The notes: generated by a model not told the origin, from the letters alone. A DNA stretch of 64,000 nt from Phoronis australis (GCA_002633005.1 NMRA01000032.1:773692-837691); one strand, 5' to 3'. Positions 45,773 to 59,000 are shown, counted from the first letter of the stretch. A program made the numbers and translations.

Positions 45773-47276
45773 ATGGATGGGACGAGTTCCCATAAAAAAT
45801 ACGTGTTGAAAAAGACGAACGAGAGGCTCAAACTTTATATGTCAAGAGAGAGAGCCAAAAAAACGAATAGAGCTATGCATAACAATAGTACCCATTGCTC
45901 TACTACTAGTCTAAAGCCGCGCAGACGACAAGTCATTTGTGACGAGGATGACTTAGGAAGCGTTGATCATGAGGGGGTGGTAAAGGGTGACGACTTTCCA
46001 CTCCCTGGTTGTTCCACTGAACCCCAAAAACAGACAATACAGTACAGAGGTATACGTAAGTAACGTTCTAGTACTCGTCGAGAGCCTCGAAGGCCTATGG
46101 AAGTCATCCCTGAGGAGGATGTCGGGTTGGGATGTTCCAATTCCGAAGCCAAAGGTGAAGCCAAGGCTGACAACGCATCGCTGCCCAGATGTTCCAGTGA
46201 TGCTGATCAATTTGAAGATACTAGCAATACTTACTGCACAGAGGTACCGGAAAATAGTTTGCACATGTTTCCGGAAGGAGCAACAGAAACTGAATGACGT
46301 CCCAGTAGCAAGTAGGCCTACTAGTGAGAACGGAGGAGGTTTAGATAAAGACGGCAAAGAGCGAAAGTTATCCTTTTTCCAGAGAGCAGTCTTTAAATTG
46401 AAATCGGTATTTTCCAAGAAGAAGGGCAATGAAACCAATAGAAATTGGTCTGAAAATGAATCAGCTTTTCCATTTTCGACGTTCAAGACGTCGCCGTTTG
46501 TCGATCTTCCAGACTTTGAGTCTAAATTTGGTGCGACTGTTGTTCACGATCCTATGAGCTATCATTACGTTTATCGTGACGAAAAGCCCGTTGACATAGA
46601 TCGAGGAAATTATGATGGCTGTGTGTTTCTGGTTGAGCAACAGCAGATGTTCTACACTCTAAAAGTGTTTCGCAAGAAGTCATCATCTTTATACGACGCC
46701 TGGAAAGAAGTCGAAGTTTTCCAGTGTGCCAATGAGAAGAGAATCAGGCCTCAATTTCGAGCGTTTTTCCCGTTAGAAGAAAATTCGATTCATATTTCGT
46801 GGGGAATTTTAATTGACTTTGCTGGAAGCGCTATCGACAAAGGACAGACACTGCGTCAACTACTCAGGCCTCAGCGACTACAAGAAAAAGTCTGGGTTTA
46901 CTCCGCTGACTGGCCGAGAGTGGCTTGACGTTCTGATCAACATATGTGAGCAGGTTAACGTTCTGAACAGAGCAGGCATGGTGTTGAGAGCCGTGAGTGC
47001 GGACAACATAGTAGTGATCAAGGCCAATGGTTTGTACGAGGCACAGTTCTTGGATTTTCGAGACGCAGCGTTATTGAAGCACAATTCCTGTGCCACGTAT
47101 TACGGCGACTTCGTTAAGGTACACGATCTAATGGGCCTGATCAACTGGGAGACAAACTCCAACGAGAGATTCTACGATACTCGTCAACTGATGTTTCAAG
47201 TGCCAGCTAGAGCTACTTGGGATGACGTCATCAAGGCCCTGAGGACGGAGAAGTTCTTCACCCGCTTTATCTTTTA
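45773..47276 (+). pseudogene. Protein-kinase-like gene, frame-disrupted (copy 2)
   Basis: Begins MDGTSSHKKYVLKKTNERLK with a charged, low-complexity N-terminal region, then a Lys-rich FFQRAVFKLKSVFSKKKG and a conserved FESKFGATVVHDPMSYHYVY lead into the kinase-like domain (DRGNYDGCVFLVE, YTLKVF, KEVEVF, AVSADNIVV, FLDFRDAA), ending FFTRFIF. Disruptions: in-frame TAA at 46061-46063, a change of frame before about 46300, and a 7-base insertion GCCTCAG at 46868-46874 that breaks the domain. The first stop follows a perfect donor-like GTAAGT (46056-46061), so an intron there is possible; I see no strong acceptor before 46320. The 7-base insertion has no such explanation. As in copy 1, HRD is lost and DFG is DFR. 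Likely a decaying paralogue, unless the insertion is a sequencing error. Confidence 0.7.
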
Positions 47277-47609
47277 GAAGTAGTTTCTTTGTCAGACAAA
47301 TGATGCCAGCTCATTCGTGCGCGTGACGTACTTGCGTGCCGAAATCTGCTCTTCATGATGAGTCCGCGGCAAAACATTAGCGCACATCCGATTTTTCCAA
47401 GCGCCTGTACTATCAGCACAACGGACGCTGAGCCTGAAATACTAACTATGCAAGAAGACTTACGACGTTAGTTTTAAGACATCGGTACTACCAACTTGCA
47501 ACTTGCTATTGTATTATGATGGGCATCTGACGGTCTTCTGACTTGGCTGCTAATTTTGATAAGACGATTAATTGCTTTGAATTGTTTCATTACTTTTATT
47601 TGTCTTTGT

Positions 47610-47615
47610 AATAAA
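47610..47615 (+). terminator. Poly(A) signal of kinase-like copy 2
   Basis: AATAAA in GTAATAAACGTT, about 334 bases after the stop, orthologous in position to 6638-6643. Confidence 0.5.
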
Positions 47616-48306
47616 CGTTTATCAAGGTTTCTTATCAAGTGGTGTTTATTTATTTATTTATTGATGAAGTATTTATTTCTCTGGCACTAGACGGGCATCA
47701 GAGAGCAGAATCTTTCGAAAATTAGCGTACTCCAACACCAAGCCTCACCTTTACAGGAATCATGTCTTCTCGCGCTTCATAGTACCAAATGCATCGAAAC
47801 GTCTGGAAAATCGCTGGCCCGCTGCCAAAAACGCTAACATAAAATATTTTCAGCATCAGCGTGAATTCAATACATGAAATTGACATTCTGAAAAATTTGA
47901 AGTTCCTGCATATGTTGGAAGAATATTAACGGGAGAACCGTGTAGCTTGATACGGTACCTTATTCACCTGTATTGCCACGTACACTTCAATGAAGATCAT
48001 TGTCACCTTATCTTATGTAGGTCTATTCTGAGCCACACAAGGATAAATTTCGAGACGCATGCTCCATGCCCCTTTAGTCTGTACTCATGTTTTCCAGTCA
48101 TAGTGATGTTGTTGTCTCCCAAAGTGATCAAGGGACACCCGTGCGAGTTCGCCCCTTTTCATAAAAATTGCCTAACAGTGAATTAGAGCTTCGATATCAG
48201 TTTTCTTGAAAGTTGTTGGTTTTAGTGGGTTGAATGTGACGTGCATTCAAGAACTGTACGTACAATTTTTGTGGTATAATTTCTGTTTGAAAAAATAAAT
48301 TTAAGG

Positions 48307-48343
48307 GGGCAAACTCGCCTCCGCTTGGAGCGAGTTGGTGCCC
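48307..48343. repeat. Imperfect hairpin
   Basis: GGGCAAACTCGCCTCC and GGAGCGAGTTGGTGCCC pair around CGCTT-type loop bases. The tandem duplication at 48330 begins inside this hairpin. Confidence 0.6.
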
Positions 48344-49723
48344 TCTTTGTAAAGATTACATGACGAAGAACTGCTTTACCAGAAGATTGTTTTTTATTTA
48401 ACGAATCTACGATTAAAAATAAATGATATTCAATCACATTACCTATTTTGGGAAGTTAAAATATCAATCTGAAATTACAAAACTGCATCTGAATGTGGAA
48501 CACTAAATTCTGCTCAACTATTAAACTACGTCAGTACTAATAATGAATTTCAATTATGATTAAATCGTAACATGAATACAAAAAACTATGGATCCTTTTA
48601 AAGAAATTGAGAAAGGCAGATCGCGAACTCATTGGCATTATTCAACTGTCATCTCAGAGAAGCTGATCTGGGGTACGTAGGTTAGAGGAAAAAATATTTT
48701 TCAGAAGGGCGTTTTTATCTCGTGCTTCTTATATTTTTTAATTTTCTAAAAAACAACAAAATGCTGAAAACTCCTATTTCCGAAACTCCACAACTATCCT
48801 TTATGATCAATTCTTTTTTGAAAATCATTTACAATAGTAGGAAACCATGGAATTTTTCAACCATGCTAACTTAAGAAAATTGCTAACTTACCAAAATTTT
48901 TAGGTCTTTGTAAAAGATCATGTAATGTCTACCTACCTATATTGCTTTTAAGCAGTTAAAACTGCTTGACTGCCCATATGCTTCTCATAAAATACTCTGA
49001 CGGTGAAAATGCTCCGACCCAAATACGGCAACGNGCGAGTTGGTGCCCTCTTTGTAAAGATTACATGACGAAGAACTGCTTTACCAGAAGATTGTTTTTT
49101 ATTTAACGAATCTACGATTAACTATAAATGATATTCAATCACATTACCTATTTTGGGAAGTTAAAATATCAATCTGAAATTCACAAAACTGCATCTGAAT
49201 GTGGAACACTAAATTCTGCTCGTCAGTACTAATAGTGAATTTCAATTATGATTAAATCGCAACGTGAATACAAAAAACTATGGATCCTTTTAAAGAAATT
49301 GAGAACGACAGATCGCGAACTCATTGGCATTGTCCAACTCATCTCAGAGAAGCTGAGCTGGAGTACGTAGGTTAGAGGAAAAAATATTTTTCAGAAGGGC
49401 GTTTTTATCTCGTGCTTCTTATATTTTTTAATTTTCTAAAAAACAACAAAATGCGGAAAACTCCTATTTCCGAAACTCCACAACTATCCTTTATGATCAA
49501 TTCTTTTTTGAAAATCATTTACAATAGTAGGAAACCATGGAATTTTTCAACCATGCTAACTTAAGAAAATTGCTAACTTACCAAAATTTTTAGGTCTTTG
49601 TAAAAGATCATGTAATGTCTACCTACCTATATTGCTTTTAAGCAGTTAAAACTGCTTGACTGCCCATATGCTTCTCATAAAATACTCTGACGGTGAAAAT
49701 GCTCCGACCCAAATACGGCAACG
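48330..49723 (+). repeat. 0.7-kb tandem duplication with N at the junction
   Basis: 48330-49033 and 49035-49723 both begin GCGAGTTGGTGCCC and end CCCAAATACGGCAACG, with a few substitutions and one missing segment (CAACTATTAAACTA-like in unit 1 only). The N at 49034 is exactly between them. Two haplotypes joined head to tail by the assembler is as likely as a real duplication. Confidence 0.9.
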
Positions 49724-49870
49724 GCCGATTTGGGCCGGATTCCAATACGAAACAACTGAATACTGACAAAGATTTTATACTCTTTGATACTGATCCACTA
49801 AAGCTAAGTTCTTACCCATACAATAGAGGTCGGGATAAGTTGTCAAAATGACCTTGAACTTTATCACCTG

Positions 49871-49883
49871 ATGCATTGTGGGA
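49871..49883 (-). promoter_or_regulatory. ZNF143/STAF-like site upstream of WDR81
   Basis: ATGCATTGTGGGA (reverse TCCCACAATGCAT) about 90 bases before the WDR81 start fits the CCCA..ATGCA core of ZNF143 sites common in animal promoters. Motif match only. Confidence 0.35.
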
Positions 49884-49968
49884 TAAAAACAATGAAGTGT
49901 GTAAAAGAGCAGTTGATGTTTTGGAGGTGATTTCCTAAAAGCTGAGCACTCCCAGTTCGTTGTGTGCA

Positions 49969-50046
49969 ATGGAAAACGTCGAAAAGGATGTTGGGATACC
50001 TGCTAATAACCTCAAATTCATCTCCAGTAACCGTGCAGTTTGTTTG
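49969..50046 (+). CDS. WDR81: WDR81 exon 1
   Basis: 26 codons: MENVEKDVGIPANNLKFISS then NRAVCL; donor gtatgt, phase 0. It joins exon 2 in phase and gives the DVGIP...VTNKWLSEL run expected of the WDR81 N-terminus. Confidence 0.8.
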
Positions 50047-53000
50047 GTATGTGACGAGTCTTTTTGTATCTTGCTATTGTCTTGACTCGGGTAGTCATTT
50101 TTGAGTCGGTGTGGCTGAAACTTAGTGAAACTGAAAGTTTAACTTGAACAACAAAGTGCGGAAGCGTGGCCCTTGTAAAATTAGAGCCTACTCAGTTTCC
50201 CCCTTAACTCAGTTTCTGACCTGTATGTATCTTAATGGAGCACCCAAACATTACTGTATAGGGAGATACTACTAGTGTAGTCCGAAAATAGGACCATTTT
50301 ATCTTCTATCCCTGTTATCAGTTTGTACTAGTACTAGTAGGCAATTACATTGCCCTGGATGCTGCAGGCATACAGGGGCGATAAGTACATTCCCATAAAA
50401 AGTTACTCATTTCAAAATACAGCGAATGAAATCGAATGAAACGTGCAGTTATAATGTTGTTATAATTAACACATACCATGACTCTGGATACAATTTAGTC
50501 AACAAAACTTGAACATATCCATGAAAATCTGTCGTAGTTCGATCGAGTTTCTCTCACCAAGTGCCATTTTGAGGACGTTATGTGAAATCACACCTGTTGA
50601 CAAACAAAAAGTCCAATGGACACAAATATAACAAATTTCACCTGATATCTTCCCATGCTATTTTGCAAGTGTCACGTACCATGTCACGCACTTCACATTC
50701 ATTCTCAATGAATCGCGACAAATGCTGAAGCCAATGTTCAGCTCACCACAGAGAATGTCCGAAGTCATGAAACAATGTCAAAAGACCTTTAAAATAAAGA
50801 ATAATATGTCTAACGTGGGTGCTGTGTCTTATAACCGGCTACAGTTTACATGGTAGGTGTCACAATGCACCATGTAGCCTAGGGTTCCATAAATTGCGTG
50901 AAGCTGAAAAAACGACAAAGTAGAAACAGGCTCTCTTTTGTTACAACAACTTGTCCAATCGAAACGAATAACTGCGTTTTGGAAACTCAGCGAGACATAT
51001 TTAAAGAGAAAGTCAACGTTTTTTATCAACAAAAAATAAATTTTAATTACTACCATGTTTACTGAGTGAAGCCAAATCTCAAATCATTTACGAGACCTCA
51101 TTGGCGTGTTTCTTGAAAAAAAAAGTTTCAAGATATATTTTAGTGAATTCGCGATCAATAATTTGTAATACATAAAAAACGGCGATGGCATTATTTTTTT
51201 TAACCCTTTGCCTTATCTGAAATTGGCTGTGTGGCACTGCTTTTCAAGAAGAGCAGTGGAATTTTTTTGGAATCATTTACGAGACGTGCATAAATTCACT
51301 TAAGGATTTTTTAGTCATCACGTTACCAGATATTGGATACCAGTTTTTGAATGATCGATAGTCGCTAATGAAAATTAAGACAAGTGCAAACACCACGTCA
51401 CCTGTTTTTATAAAGCACAGTTACAAACAAACGACGTGTTTTAAAAAAGTAAAAATTTAGTTCAAAAGTTAAATTTTTGTATGTCCACGAAAAATACACA
51501 AGAAAGTAGAAAATACTAAGAGCTGTTTTTCTCAATTTTAAGAAGCATGCTGATTAATAAAATTGCACAATGAGATTGTTCGTTGTCAATGATAACAAAC
51601 TAGACCGAAAATTAACCCAACGAACGCGTTTTTATGTTTTCAAATAAATTATCCTTTTGCTCTAATAAAACAACAAAATAACTCTATAACTGCACTTGCT
51701 GAGCTGAGAAAATTGTTCAAAACTTATCATTCATACGTTAAACTAAGAAAAAATAATACGTTAGCTCCAGATGAAGATACTTGAAAATCGAGTGTCTCAG
51801 GTGTCGAATTGTCGCGATTCATTGAGAATGGCTGTTCAGTCTCGCACTAACCTTTGCCTAACTGACCCGACTCAGTTGAAATATTTTGTGGTTATCGCGT
51901 ACACGGTGAAAAAATTAACAGTGACCAAAAAAGTGGTGGAGTTGGAATTCTTTGCCAAAGTCGCCTTAATTCTCATAGTTATGCTTCATTGAAGATATGT
52001 GTAGAAGCAGAAAGGATCACTGAAGAAAGTAAGCGCCTTTTTAAGTGATAGCTTTAAGTGTAGGATGTATTTTTGACGAGGTGAAAATTCTTAGTCAATG
52101 AGCGGATTTCACTTACCGTCCGTATAAAATAGATGGGACGAAATTAGTAGAGAAAGCGATGGGAAGTATTGTAGCCCCTAACCGCCAAACTGCGGGGCTA
52201 CGTGTTGCCTAATCTACTAGTAGCTAGCCAGCTAGCTGGTAGGTGTATGAAAACTAATGTTAAAAACAGCTAGGGACCACTTAGACACGTAACCTGTCTG
52301 TAAATAAGTAGGAACCACTGTGTGTTAAGTTCCAATAGACCTTGAAATTTCACTCCGCCCAAGTTGTTTCGCTCGTCCCTTGTCATGAAACTTAAATTAT
52401 ATCAACTTGAAAAGCTAGCAACTGGTGGGGGGTAAAAGTGGAGTAAACAGGTCCTTCTTGAAAATGGCTGCTGTGAACCAGTTTCACTGAATAACGGACA
52501 TTGCCATTATTCAGTGAAACTAGTTCCTGGTAGCCATTTTGAAGAGGGACCCGTTTACTCCACTTTTACCGGTGGGGTGCACACGTAAAAGCTGGGAGTC
52601 AACTGACACTCACCTTTCCCGGGTGTTTCATTTTAAGTCGTTTAAAACAAATTATGTGATCCTGAAGTTAAATTAATGCCATTTAGATTAAAATATTGTA
52701 GAAATAAAACTTTCTTAGTCACTAATCAGCTTCAATTTTGTTTAAGGATTACATGCAAAGATGTTACTTCTGTTTTTTTATCATGCAGCTGTCTCTAACT
52801 TATCCTTTGAAATATGGAAACCTATCATGTACGTCACAAGTCGGCACTTGCTATAGAGTGCATTGGCAATCATCTTCAAATGAGGTTAACATGACGTGCA
52901 TTCGATGTTACAAAAAACAGTAACACTACTTCTGTGCCTGTCGTTGGTTTTATCTCATAGTTATCAAAGATTTTGAGTGTTTGATAAACTAGTCCTCTCC

Positions 53001-56000
53001 CTATACTTAGCCTTGCGTGGTGCAAAGCTGCATATGTACAAATATTCAGGTTTGAAACGACTAAGTTTATCAGGTTGATTAGTCGTTTTAGGTGAGTGTT
53101 TTTAATCATTATGTCGTTAGGAATATATAATTTACAACTGGGCATCGCAACCTATTTTCTGATGCATTTTTCACCTACAGTCACCCTCCCTTTTCAGTGT
53201 CAGAATTATACCCCGACTTACTTTAGGGTAACCAGAAAGTTAAACAGCAGCAACACAGAGCATTGATACATGCCCACCATTTACATCCTAACCATAAAGA
53301 AATAAGGGGTGTTTATTTTTTGAAATATTTCCACGGTAGTCAGACGCAACTGAAAATCGTTATCACTTGTGCAGGCTCTTCTCTTTCTTGAAAATCCATC
53401 GAAGGTCTTGGTAAGTAAGGCAAACTCTATGACAAGTTGCCACTAGGGTTCACTGCAGTAGTCAGATCTGTCCAAAAATCAATGTCGGCTGTGTAGTCCT
53501 CAATTGGAACCCATGTATGCCAAATTCTGTGAATGCTCATCAAAAACTTGGTAGATGATTTGCTGATGATGCCATGGAACTTATGCTGGATCAGGAGCTG
53601 TTACTGTGCCCTAGCGACAAAATTTTGATCTGTTCAGATTCTAATCCACATTGTTGTGCCATTTTTGTGTATTACCGGTACTAGCTGATATTCATTCTGT
53701 AACTGATGAAGGCCGGTTATTTCCTGGACCTGTTTGATATAACGTAGATGTATTTGAATTTTAATGAACTGTTTATTCCGTGTTGAACACTGTAATTTAT
53801 GTCCGTCTATGTCAAAACGGTATTTTAAATAGTCCTTCATTAAGAACACACTGATTCCCCCTTACTAATACTGAAAGGAGTTTTACACAAGAGTTGTTTG
53901 ACTTTCAGTCTCTTGCTAACAGATGGATGGTATTGAAACTATTGTCAAATTTCTGAAACTTCTACCTATACTTAATAGTGGTAATGTCTAACCAAGTTCA
54001 GACAAAAAGAAGTGTCAAAATTACCCATTTTCTCATTTTTCAAAGTCTTCCAATCTAAATAGTGAATGTCCACAGTGTTATTGTACAGAACTTGAACACA
54101 GCGAAGCATTAATTTAGTGCTGCATAACTTTTATGTAAACTTACAAAATAAAATTTCGGTCGCTTGAATGTCCGTCATTTTGTGCTCAAAATTGGAGAGT
54201 TGGTCGAGATCCTTGATAAGCTTCGTAAGAACACTGTATACGTCTTCAACCTAATTCTACTTGGGCAGCTATATTTAAGGTAAAGGGGGTACTCCCATAG
54301 AAGAGGTGTTTCAGTTGTGCGCTCAGAAGAGTAACTTTATGACAACCAGTTTCCCTACGAAAGGGTGTCTTTTCCAACAAAATTCTCATAAAAGTGTTCA
54401 CTTTGGGTGTTTGAAACTACAAAAGGTTTTCTTTTCAGTTATGCAACCCTCTAGAAGATTTTTTAAATCTTTGGTTGCAAATGATATGCTCATTTTTGAC
54501 CCCATGGCATCTACTAGTACTTTTAAGCTGCCCAAGAATTCCTTTAAACGAATTTGCTTTATGGAATCGACCACCACAAAAGGGTGGCGTTTCTGGTTGG
54601 TATCGTAATTTTCCAGCAGCACCCAATGTCACAAATATGGTCGCGTATTCTCGTGGTGAAGAGATAGAATAATGTTGAACTATTCCCTATCATCTATAAT
54701 ATTGATGAAATACTAATACTACAGATCTTGGAATTTTGGTACTATTTTTAATCAAATTACTTTATTTGGTGATTGACATGTGCTTTTTGAAAATAAGCAA
54801 CAGTGCTGATTAATTTGATCATAGACTACGAGTCCAGAACAGGTTGAAAAAGTGTTAGTATGGTCAACTTTGTCCAAAACTGACTTAATTTCAAACTTTA
54901 AAATTAGCGCGTAAGTAAATAACGACATATCTATCCAATCCAACGTTTCTGTTTATTTCATTAAACTATTCTCAAAGAAACAGTTACAAACACAAAACAA
55001 GCGACACAGGTAGAGAAGAGACTGTACAGGTACACATCAAAATGCATTGTGAGGGGGAGAGACCAGAAATCAAAACAGTTGGAGCGTTCAAATGAACCAA
55101 TGTTTCTATTGATGTAACGCTCAGCCTCAACATGATTCAACTGTATATGCATACCCTCCTTTATGAGGAGCCTCAGGGTGGCATTAACCTTGTCTAGGAT
55201 CTGAACACCAGAGCAATCTAGTGACCAGTTGTCAATGAGTGGTTGAGAACAGCACTATGTGTGTCTTTACAGTGTTCTTTTACTCTTATACTAAGAATCC
55301 TGTTCGTCATTCCAATGTAAAACTGTTCACAGTCACTGCAGTTGAGTTTGTACACAACATGACTTCTTTGAGAATTACTCAACGGTGTTTTAAGTCTCGA
55401 CAACGACAAAAGTCTGTTTACAGGTTTGAAGATAGTAACGATTTGCAAACATGGAGCAATAGCTCCAAGTATTCTCTTAACCTGCCTCTCGACTACACTA
55501 CTACTGTTATCTAAATAGGGGAGATTGAGAAGTACTTTCTTCAATTCAGGCCCGTGATAAACATCCGAAGGTGTCATGGATCGGTTACGTAAAAATCTGT
55601 CAGTGCAGGATTTGATAAACATTTTAGGGTAACGTTGGATTGGATAGATATGTTGTTATTTACTTACGCGCTAATTTTAAAGTTCGTACTTCTGTTCTGG
55701 CCTCCATCAAATGTGATGACTTAATTTCTGTCAAAGTTAATACCGAAGATCAAAAACATATTTTATGTTCATGAAACGGTCTTTTCCCAGATTTTGTCTT
55801 CTGTCTGAGACATATTTTGGTCTAGAAGTCATAATTAAGTCACTTTTCAGGAAACGGGCCAATTTCTCTTAGTATGGCATGTTTGTTAATATTGCATTAT
55901 CAAAAGACTATCGTCCCTGCTCATTTAATCATTGTCAGTGATTACAAAGGATGATATTGGAGTTATCTATATTCAAACTGTTGTAACTTATTATTTGAAA

Positions 56001-59000
56001 ACGGATTTCTCTCCTTAATCTCTTTTATTCACGCATCAGTTGAATAATATTGTTTTATCTGGGCTTTCATGACTAGTGTGATTATTCTCTGAATGTAATG
56101 ATATCTCTGAATCCAGTTCCTTTGGTCAACATTTGCTGTTGTGTTTTCAAATTTAATGAGGCTGATCCTTGGTGTTTCAACATTTTAGACACAATACCCT
56201 TGACCAAATGTATCAATTCATGTGTGGTGCTAAACAGTGTTACAGAGAGACGAGCAGTTTTATAAATATATAATAGTTGCGTGATTTCAGATAATTTGTT
56301 TTTCCTGTGCTCAATTTCGGGTTCATTTTTATGAAAGACACTGATAATGTATGTTATTTCAAGAGTTGGTAATGAATAATTTACTTTCTAGCATCTCAAA
56401 TATAGACACTGATTTTCAATGATGGCAAAAATTTTGTTTGCAAAGGGGATTCTAGTCAAATTCACTTTTTCTTCAATTCCCTGTAGGTTACCAACAAGTG
56501 GTTGAGTGAATTGAAAACGAAGTCCAGTGTGCCAGTGCAGACATGTGACCACATTCCAGCCAATCAGAAGGATCTTCTGTTAGCACCATCCCAAACTATC
56601 ATTCCAGAGCCGTGGAAGAAGCTGTCAATCAAAGTCTTCCCGAAAAAGGATGTGCTTGTTCAGAGGTACTGCAATTTTTTGGGTTGTATAATTATTTGAA
56701 AAGGCTTTATCATGTACTTAAAGATTTGTGGTTTTATGAAAAATTACAACTGTTTATGGATGAATTAATGTCTCAATTTGGTGGTAGGGCTAGCAACGAT
56801 TCTGTTCCACATTCAATTGATAGCCGTGTTGCTTTTAGCTACTTGTTAGGGTTTACTGAGTTAGGCGGTCGGGATTAACAATTGGTCTCGGTCCATGTTG
56901 TTTGACTTTGGTCTCCACATACAATGACTTTGAACTTTGAAAATAGGTATTTCTTACTAGTAAACAAATTAGGATGTTTTGGACTATTGGTGCCTGTTCA
57001 ATTCATTTATTCCGAGACTTAGTGTGCACACTCCCCTCATATAGTCACAGATTTTTGAACGTGTTCATGAATTTTGTGCTTTCTGTCGAGTTTTAATTTT
57101 CAGTTGTGGGGAACAAAGAATAAGAAAATGTCTTTTGATAAGTTGCATGAACTTGTTTAGTCTATGCACTTAGCTTTCAAGGCGTTTTTTCAACTTTGAC
57201 TTATTTATGGACTTTTTTAGACAAGGGAAGGTTATTCCAACCGTGAAGCTGGACTCCGGCTTCAGTGAGATATTTCATAGTGTTCAAATGGAAACTCTTA
57301 ACTATGAATGGAGACAGTGGTTCAGCAAGTATGGTCAGCATCTTGTCGTACCTCGCGAAACTCAAGTAGAAACTCAGGTAAGTTGAGGTGTGTTGCTTGT
57401 GTACTTTGGACGTATGTCCTTGAATTGTTGCATAGTTTGGCGAAGAAAACATGCTTGACCACTTATGGGTTTTTTAGGAATTCCTGGATGCGGATGGGGA
57501 TTAAAGTTCAAATTGTGTTTGTGAAATGCTGTGAAATTGTTGAGAACATGCACGGAGCTCTCAATCTTTCTGTTTTGTCCGAATTTTGGTCAAATCTTTG
57601 TATGAATAATGAGCTATAGATAGATACAGTTATGATATTGCACTTCGCTATAAATTGCTTCTTTATGGAATATCAAGGCCTCCTCCAGTAGTCGTATTTA
57701 CCCTTTAAAAAATAAACAGATAGTAAAATATCTTTTTGTTGATGTTTAGTGAATTTGGATGAACACTTAAGTGGATGTCTTCTTCATTTCAGAATTATAA
57801 CTCTGCGGTTCAAGACCTCCTGTCCAAGTTATTCAATTGTCCATTCATAAGAACAAATGGTGACTCAGCGGCTAATGATGACGTGTTTAAGTATGATGGC
57901 CATCACGGGATCATGCCTGCTTTGTGCGTAGTGGAATCACCTGGGGCCTTCTATGTAGTTCAGCTATTTCATCAGCACAGCTTGCAGGATATTACTTACT
58001 TTAGTCCGGCTGTGATGTCGGGCTGTTTCGCCAAGCCTCTGTTTGTGCTCTACCAAATTCTTCAGACATTCCACCACTGCCACTCCATCGGTCTGCACAC
58101 TGGAAATCTCACTCTCGCCGACGTTATGATTGACAGCAAGCTTTGGGTGCAATTAAACCTGCCAAGGGTCGATTGTTTATCTGCTGCGATTCGCGATGAG
58201 GTCGGATTTCATGATAATGCGGTTGAAACTAACGTATCAGCATTAGAGAGTGTAAATTTTAATGATCTCTCAAAACTAACTCATGATTGGGTCTATCATA
58301 GGATGTCGAATTTCGATTATCTGATGGCTATTAATAGACTGGCTGGTCGCCGTGACAACGACCCGAACCATCATCCTGTGTTGCCGTGGGTAATGGATTT
58401 CACCGTTCGCGATGGTGGCTACAGAGACTTCAGCAAATCAAAGTTTCGACTTAACAAAGGCGATACTCTCCTTGATTTGATGTTCGAGTCCATTCAGCAG
58501 ACAGGAAGTGTTCAGCCTCAACAGCAACACTTTAAACATCACATAACCGAAGTGCTTTCAGAAATTACTTATTTTGTGTACAAAGCCCGCCGTACGCCAA
58601 AGGACATCTTGTGCTCTCATGTAAGACCAAAATGGGTGCCGAATGAGTACCCCTCCAGCATGCAGAGATTACAAGAGTGGACGCCAGATGAATGTATCCC
58701 AGAATTCTTTACTGACCCAACCATTTTCACCTCCATTCACGAAGACCTTCCTGACCTGGAGTTGCCCGAGTGGAGCTCGTCTGCTGAAGATTTTGTCAAA
58801 CATCACATGGCTGTGCTCGAAGGTTCTTTTGTTTCTCAACATTTGCACGAATGGATTGACCTCACATTTGGTTACAAGGTATAACGCTTTGGTTTGCTCG
58901 CCTGGTTTTGTCCAAACTATTATGTATCATGCGTCTACTTCCCTTGTTTTCATTCAGTTGTTTGTATATTGCTTTGTGGGGTGAAAAAACATGGCCGATA

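Larger units (their letters stand above)
44341..49033 (+). repeat. Duplicated kinase-like block, copy 2
   Basis: Collinear with 4509-7335, about 40 kb away in the same orientation. Extra relative to copy 1: a stretch at about 45375-45590, the N-terminal coding part 45771-46585, and about 47880-48560. Confidence 0.85.
50047..56486. other. WDR81 intron 1 (6.4 kb)
   Basis: Unusually long for this gene. It holds the hairpin MITE at 52431-52570 and the Penelope-type fragment at 54894-55684. I see no other coding exon in it. Confidence 0.6.
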
